DNA of 64,000 nucleotides, from the NCBI RefSeq assembly GCF_000737325.1, contig NZ_CP011125.1:682001-746000 (forward strand), given 5' to 3'. Source of the DNA: Sandaracinus amylolyticus. GTDB taxonomy: Bacteria > Myxococcota_A > Polyangia > Polyangiales > Sandaracinaceae. This document shows, one piece after another, positions 61,024-64,000 of this stretch (positions are counted from its first letter, which is position 1; the number at the start of each line of letters is the position of its first letter). A program made the translations under genes and the position numbers. The notes under the pieces were generated by a model. That model made no database searches and was not told the origin of the DNA. It saw only the letters and a program-made list of their open reading frames with translations.

Positions 61024-61434
61024 TCACACGTCGAGCACGACCGTCGCGGACACGCCGCAAGGCGCCTCGATGATCGCGAGGTCGTGCAGCGTCGCGGCCT
61101 TCACGTGCAGGCGCGGGCGCACGTCGGGAGGCGCGGCGTGGAGCGTCGCTTCGAGCTCGCGATCGGAGCGCAGCCGCGCCTCGAGCGTCGGGTACACACG
61201 CCCCTCGACCTCGGCGCGGTAGACGAGCTCGTCGAGCAGCGCGACCAAGAGCGCGTCGCGATCGCGCGCGCGCACCGCGATGCGCTCGGCGTGATCGCCG
61301 ACGCGCGGCAGCTCGCCGCACGCGAGCGCTGCGAACGCGCGTCCCGCCTCCGCGAAGAGCTCGTCGATCGTGCTCGCGTCGATGCGGACGCGCACCTCGC
61401 CGACGTGCTCCTCGAACGAATGCGTGGCGCCCAC
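61024..61434 (-). CDS. Archease, RtcB activator
   Basis: 136 residues from a GTG at 61434. Archease hallmarks: FEEHVGEVRVRIDASTIDELFAEA at the N-terminus with acidic metal ligands, LLVALLDELVYRAEVEG in the middle, and VKAATLHDLAI then VVLDV at the C-terminus. Archease binds metal near the RtcB active site and speeds guanylylation, allowing multiple turnovers. Between the radical SAM gene (34 nt) and rtcB (17 nt). Confidence 0.92.
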   Translation of the reverse strand: MGATHSFEEHVGEVRVRIDASTIDELFAEAGRAFAALACGELPRVGDHAERIAVRARDRDALLVALLDELVYRAEVEGRVYPTLEARLRSDRELEATLHAAPPDVRPRLHVKAATLHDLAIIEAPCGVSATVVLDV

Positions 61435-61468
61435 CGGTGCGAGCTAGCCGCGCCCTGCTCGCGCGCAA

Positions 61469-62554
61469 TCACGTCACGAGCGACACGCGACGTCGCTGCA
61501 CGACCTCGCGCGGCGTCGAGTCGAAGCGCCCGGCGAGCACCGCGCCGCACGACGTGCATGCGCCGCGCGCATCGAGCGCGTACTCGCGCACGCGGTACCC
61601 CTCGCGCGCGATCACCCGCGCGCCGCACGACGCGCAGAGCGTCGCCGCGCCCTCTTCGTCGCGCACGTTCCCGGTGTACACGTGGTGCAGCCCGAGCGAC
61701 CTCGCGCGCGCTCGCGCTCGGCGCAGCGTCTCGGGCGGCGTGGGCGGCACGTCCTCCATGCGGAAGTCCGGATGGAACGCGGTGAAGTGCAGCGGCACGT
61801 CGGGCCCGAGCCGATCGAGCACCCACGACGCGAGCTGCTCGATCTCGGCATCGGAGTCGTTGTGCCCCGGGATGAGCAGCGTCGTGAGCTCGAGCCACAC
61901 GCTCGTCTCGCGGTGCAGCCACTCGATCGTCTCGAGCACCGGTGCGCGGCGCGCGGCGCACACGCGCTTGTAGAAGTCCTCGGTGAACGCCTTGAGATCG
62001 ACGTTCGCGGCGTCCATCGCGCGGAAGAACTGCTCGCGCGCCTTCGGATCGACGTAGCCCGCGGTCACCGCGACCGTCGCGAGGCCGAGCTCGCGCGCCG
62101 CATGCGCGCTGTCGATCGCGTACTCCGCCCACGTGACGGGATCGTTGTACGTGAACGCGACGCTGCGGCAGCCGAGCTCGCGCGCGAGCGTCGCGATCTG
62201 CTCGGGCGTCGCGTGCTCGTGCGCGCGTGCCATCTCGCGCGTCTTCGAGATGTCCCAGTTCTGACAGAACTTGCATCCGAGGTTGCAGCCGATCGTGCCG
62301 AACGAGAGCACCGAGGTGCCGGGATGGAAGTGCGAGAGCGGCTTCTTCTCGATGGGATCGACGCAGAGCCCGGAGCCCTGCCCGTAGCTCGTGAGCACGA
62401 TCGCGCCGTCGCGCTCCTGGCGCACGAAGCAGAAGCCGCGCTGTCCCGCGTGCAGCGTGCAGCGCCGCGGACAGCGATCGCAGCGCACGCGCCCGTCCTC
62501 GAGCTTCTCCCACCATCCGCCCGCCACGACTCCGGGCTCGATCCGCGCGCGCAT
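61469..62554 (-). CDS. amrS: Radical SAM enzyme of the AmmeMemoRadiSam type (AmrS-like)
   Basis: 361 residues from ATG 62554. A Cys-rich N-terminus (CDRCPRRCTLHAGQRGFCFVRQ), then radical SAM cluster motif CNLGCKFCQNW (CxxxCxxC), GTIGCN, and a C-terminal part with two CxxC-type zinc knuckles (CASCGARV; CTSCGAVL). These match the pyruvate formate-lyase-activase-like member of the AmmeMemoRadiSam system. Its usual AMMECR1 and Memo partners are not in the window, and the substrate is unknown. First gene of the rtcB operon. Confidence 0.88.
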   Translation of the reverse strand: MRARIEPGVVAGGWWEKLEDGRVRCDRCPRRCTLHAGQRGFCFVRQERDGAIVLTSYGQGSGLCVDPIEKKPLSHFHPGTSVLSFGTIGCNLGCKFCQNWDISKTREMARAHEHATPEQIATLARELGCRSVAFTYNDPVTWAEYAIDSAHAARELGLATVAVTAGYVDPKAREQFFRAMDAANVDLKAFTEDFYKRVCAARRAPVLETIEWLHRETSVWLELTTLLIPGHNDSDAEIEQLASWVLDRLGPDVPLHFTAFHPDFRMEDVPPTPPETLRRARARARSLGLHHVYTGNVRDEEGAATLCASCGARVIAREGYRVREYALDARGACTSCGAVLAGRFDSTPREVVQRRRVSLVT

Positions 62555-62602
62555 CGGACTCGGCGATCTGGGGCTCGTGGCCTCGAGCGCCAGCCCCGCG
62601 CT

Positions 62603-62633
62603 TGACTTCGAGCGCGCTCGAAGTTGCATGCAT
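62603..62633 (+). promoter_or_regulatory. MerR-type promoter with perfect palindrome operator
   Basis: The -35 hexamer TTGACT at 62603 and a -10-like ATGCAT at 62628 are separated by 19 bp, the long spacer used by MerR activators. A perfect 20-bp palindrome ACTTCGAGCGCGCTCGAAGT at 62605-62624 fills the spacer. Transcription should begin near 62640, where an ATG lies, so the MerR mRNA is probably leaderless. The promoter points toward merR and the aldo/keto reductase. Confidence 0.85.
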
Positions 62634-62639
62634 CGGATG

Positions 62640-63041
62640 ATGGACGACGAGCTCGCGCTCACGATCCGCGACGCCGCAGCGCGCACCGGTCTGTCGCCTC
62701 ACACGCTGCGCTACTACGAGCGCATCGGGCTGCTCGGGCGCGTGCCGCGCGCATCGAGCGGACACCGACGCTGCGGCGCGCGCGAGCTCCGGATGATCGA
62801 GTTCCTCCGGAAGCTGCAGGCCACCGGGATGCCCATCCGCGACATGCTCCGCTACGCCGCGCTGGTGCGGCGCGGCGACGAGACGCGCGCCGCGCGACGC
62901 GCGCTGCTCGAGCAGCACGAAGCGCGCGTGCAGGCGCGGCTCGACGAGCTCGAGGGTCACCTCGCGATCATCCGCAAGAAGATCGCGATGTACGGCGAGG
63001 CGCCTGCCATCACGAAGAAGAAGGGAACGAAGACGCGATGA
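62640..63041 (+). CDS. MerR-family transcriptional activator
   Basis: 133 residues from ATG 62640 (62628 and 62637 are in frame, but the promoter argues for 62640). Winged helix-turn-helix at the N-terminus ([26 protein letters not shown]), the hinge region GHRRCGARE, then a coiled-coil dimerisation helix. No C-terminal Cys cluster, so it is not a metal or SoxR-type sensor. Autoregulated through the operator upstream. The stop overlaps the next start by 4 nt. Confidence 0.92.
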   Translation: MDDELALTIRDAAARTGLSPHTLRYYERIGLLGRVPRASSGHRRCGARELRMIEFLRKLQATGMPIRDMLRYAALVRRGDETRAARRALLEQHEARVQARLDELEGHLAIIRKKIAMYGEAPAITKKKGTKTR

Positions 63042-64000
63042 CGACGACGATGAAGACGCGCACGCTCGGGCGCTCCGGTCTCTCGGTGTCCGCCCTGGGC
63101 CTCGGCTGCATGGGGATGAGCGACTTCTACGCAGGACGCGACGACGCGGAGTCGCGCGCGACGCTCGAGCACGCGCTCGCGCGCGGCGTGACGTTCTTCG
63201 ACACGGCCGACATGTACGGGACCGGCGAGAACGAGAAGCTGCTCGGGCCGTTCGTGCAGAAGCACCGGGACCGTGTGGTGCTCGCGACGAAGTTCGGCAT
63301 CGTGCGCGAGCCGAACGATGCGAGCGTGCGTGGGATCGACGGCTCGCCCGCGTACGTGAAGAAGGCGTGCGACGCGAGCCTGAAGCGGCTCGGGATCGAG
63401 ACGATCGATCTCTACTACCTGCATCGGAAGGACCCGCGGGTGCCGATCGAGGAGACGGTCGGTGCGATGGCGGAGCTGGTGCGCGCGGGGAAGGTGCGGC
63501 ACCTCGGGCTGTCGGAGGTCGGGCCGAAGACGCTGCGCGCTGCGTGCGCGGTGCATCCGATCGCGGCGCTGCAGAGCGAGTACTCGCTCTGGACGCGCGA
63601 GCCGGAGGACGGAACGCTCGCGGCGTGTCGCGAGCTGGGCGTGGGGTTCGTCGCGTACTCGCCGCTCGGTCGTGGGTTCCTCACCGGGCAGATCAAGCGG
63701 TTCGAGGATCTCGCGGCGGACGACTACCGGCGTCACTCGCCGCGGTTCCAGGGCGAGGCGTTCGCGAAGAACCTCGAGCTCGTCGCGCACGTGCAGGCGC
63801 TCGCGGCAAAGAAGGGGTGCACGGCGGCGCAGCTCGCGCTGGCGTGGGTGCTCGCGCAGGGCGAGGACGTCGTGCCGATCCCGGGGACGAAGCGGCGGAA
63901 GTACCTCGACGAGAACCTCGGCGCGCTGGACGTGACGCTGACGCGCGAGGAGCTCGCGGAGATCGAGCGCATCGCGCCGAAGGGGGTGGCGGCCGGGGAG
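63038..64000 (+). CDS. Aldo/keto reductase, 3' truncated by window edge
   Basis: The 321 codons visible start at ATG 63038, overlapping the MerR stop, and run open to the window end. The AKR tetrad is complete: D55 and Y60 in FDTADMYG, K85 in ATKFG, H129 in YLHRKDP. NADPH-binding elements [10 protein letters not shown] and [13 protein letters not shown] are present, as in the AKR13/YakC-like subfamily. It reduces aldehydes or ketones with NADPH. Being controlled by the MerR upstream suggests a detoxification role. Only the last ~10 residues are probably missing. Confidence 0.92.
   Translation, partial: MTTTMKTRTLGRSGLSVSALGLGCMGMSDFYAGRDDAESRATLEHALARGVTFFDTADMYGTGENEKLLGPFVQKHRDRVVLATKFGIVREPNDASVRGIDGSPAYVKKACDASLKRLGIETIDLYYLHRKDPRVPIEETVGAMAELVRAGKVRHLGLSEVGPKTLRAACAVHPIAALQSEYSLWTREPEDGTLAACRELGVGFVAYSPLGRGFLTGQIKRFEDLAADDYRRHSPRFQGEAFAKNLELVAHVQALAAKKGCTAAQLALAWVLAQGEDVVPIPGTKRRKYLDENLGALDVTLTREELAEIERIAPKGVAAGE

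Overview
The window is high-GC DNA that looks myxobacterial, probably from a Sandaracinaceae/Polyangiales-type genome. This is inferred from Hanks-type Ser/Thr kinases, large Rhs/VgrG proteins, extreme GC at codon third positions in the right third, many lipoproteins, and an NtrC-type two-component system. The DNA splits in two at about 43.56 kb. To the left is accessory DNA holding secretion effectors, defence genes and an IS element. To the right is a denser, GCGC-rich stretch of ordinary chromosomal genes. At the junction lies a 3' fragment of a tRNA-Phe(GAA) gene followed by its terminator. This is the expected scar at the far border of an integrative island, so everything to its left is probably one integrated element whose other end and integrase lie outside the window.

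Region 1 (1-17.2 kb) is an orphan type VI secretion cargo locus. On the minus strand a tight operon runs vgrG - TPR adaptor - PAAR/Rhs toxin - immunity candidate. The Rhs C-terminus carries an HxE...CxxC signature of a deaminase-fold toxin. Divergently, a plus-strand operon encodes a small hypothetical protein, a protein with a beta-sandwich-like tail, a LysM/peptidoglycan-binding protein, a candidate T4-lysozyme-like (GH24-like) cell-wall effector, a lipoprotein that could be its immunity partner, and a TPR protein.

Region 2 (17.2-35.3 kb) is a defence island, nearly all on the minus strand. A likely operon encodes a SAP-domain Ser/Thr kinase, a HEPN-like small protein (RX4H), a PD-(D/E)XK-TOPRIM fusion, a SAP-containing beta-class methyltransferase (type III Mod-like), and a 1624-residue Res-like helicase with two PD-(D/E)XK modules and a C-terminal DEDD/RNase-H-like exonuclease module. 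A two-gene CBASS follows (CD-NTase plus HNH-SAVED effector), then a Hanks kinase. A RecD2-like helicase with its own PD-(D/E)XK tail is divergently transcribed from the kinase. The multi-nuclease/kinase/methylase operon is the best candidate for an undescribed system.

Region 3 (35.3-43.5 kb) holds an intact IS21-family element with 5-bp target duplications, an OLD-like AAA ATPase (DUF3696-type) overlapping a gene of unknown function, a reverse transcriptase with an unusual catalytic motif, and decayed copies of one small gene family on both sides of the reverse transcriptase.

Region 4 (43.6-64 kb) is the chromosome proper. It holds several hypothetical proteins; mobA fused to a nitrate-reductase-associated-like domain with a CRP/FNR regulator; a lipoprotein metallopeptidase; an HtrA protease; an alpha/beta hydrolase; a dihaem cytochrome c; an ATC-hydrolase-like protein; an old-yellow-enzyme homologue; a MarR/histidine kinase/NtrC operon; a PRPP synthetase; an operon of radical SAM - archease - RtcB - CBS protein; and a MerR - aldo/keto reductase pair under a canonical MerR promoter with a perfect palindrome.
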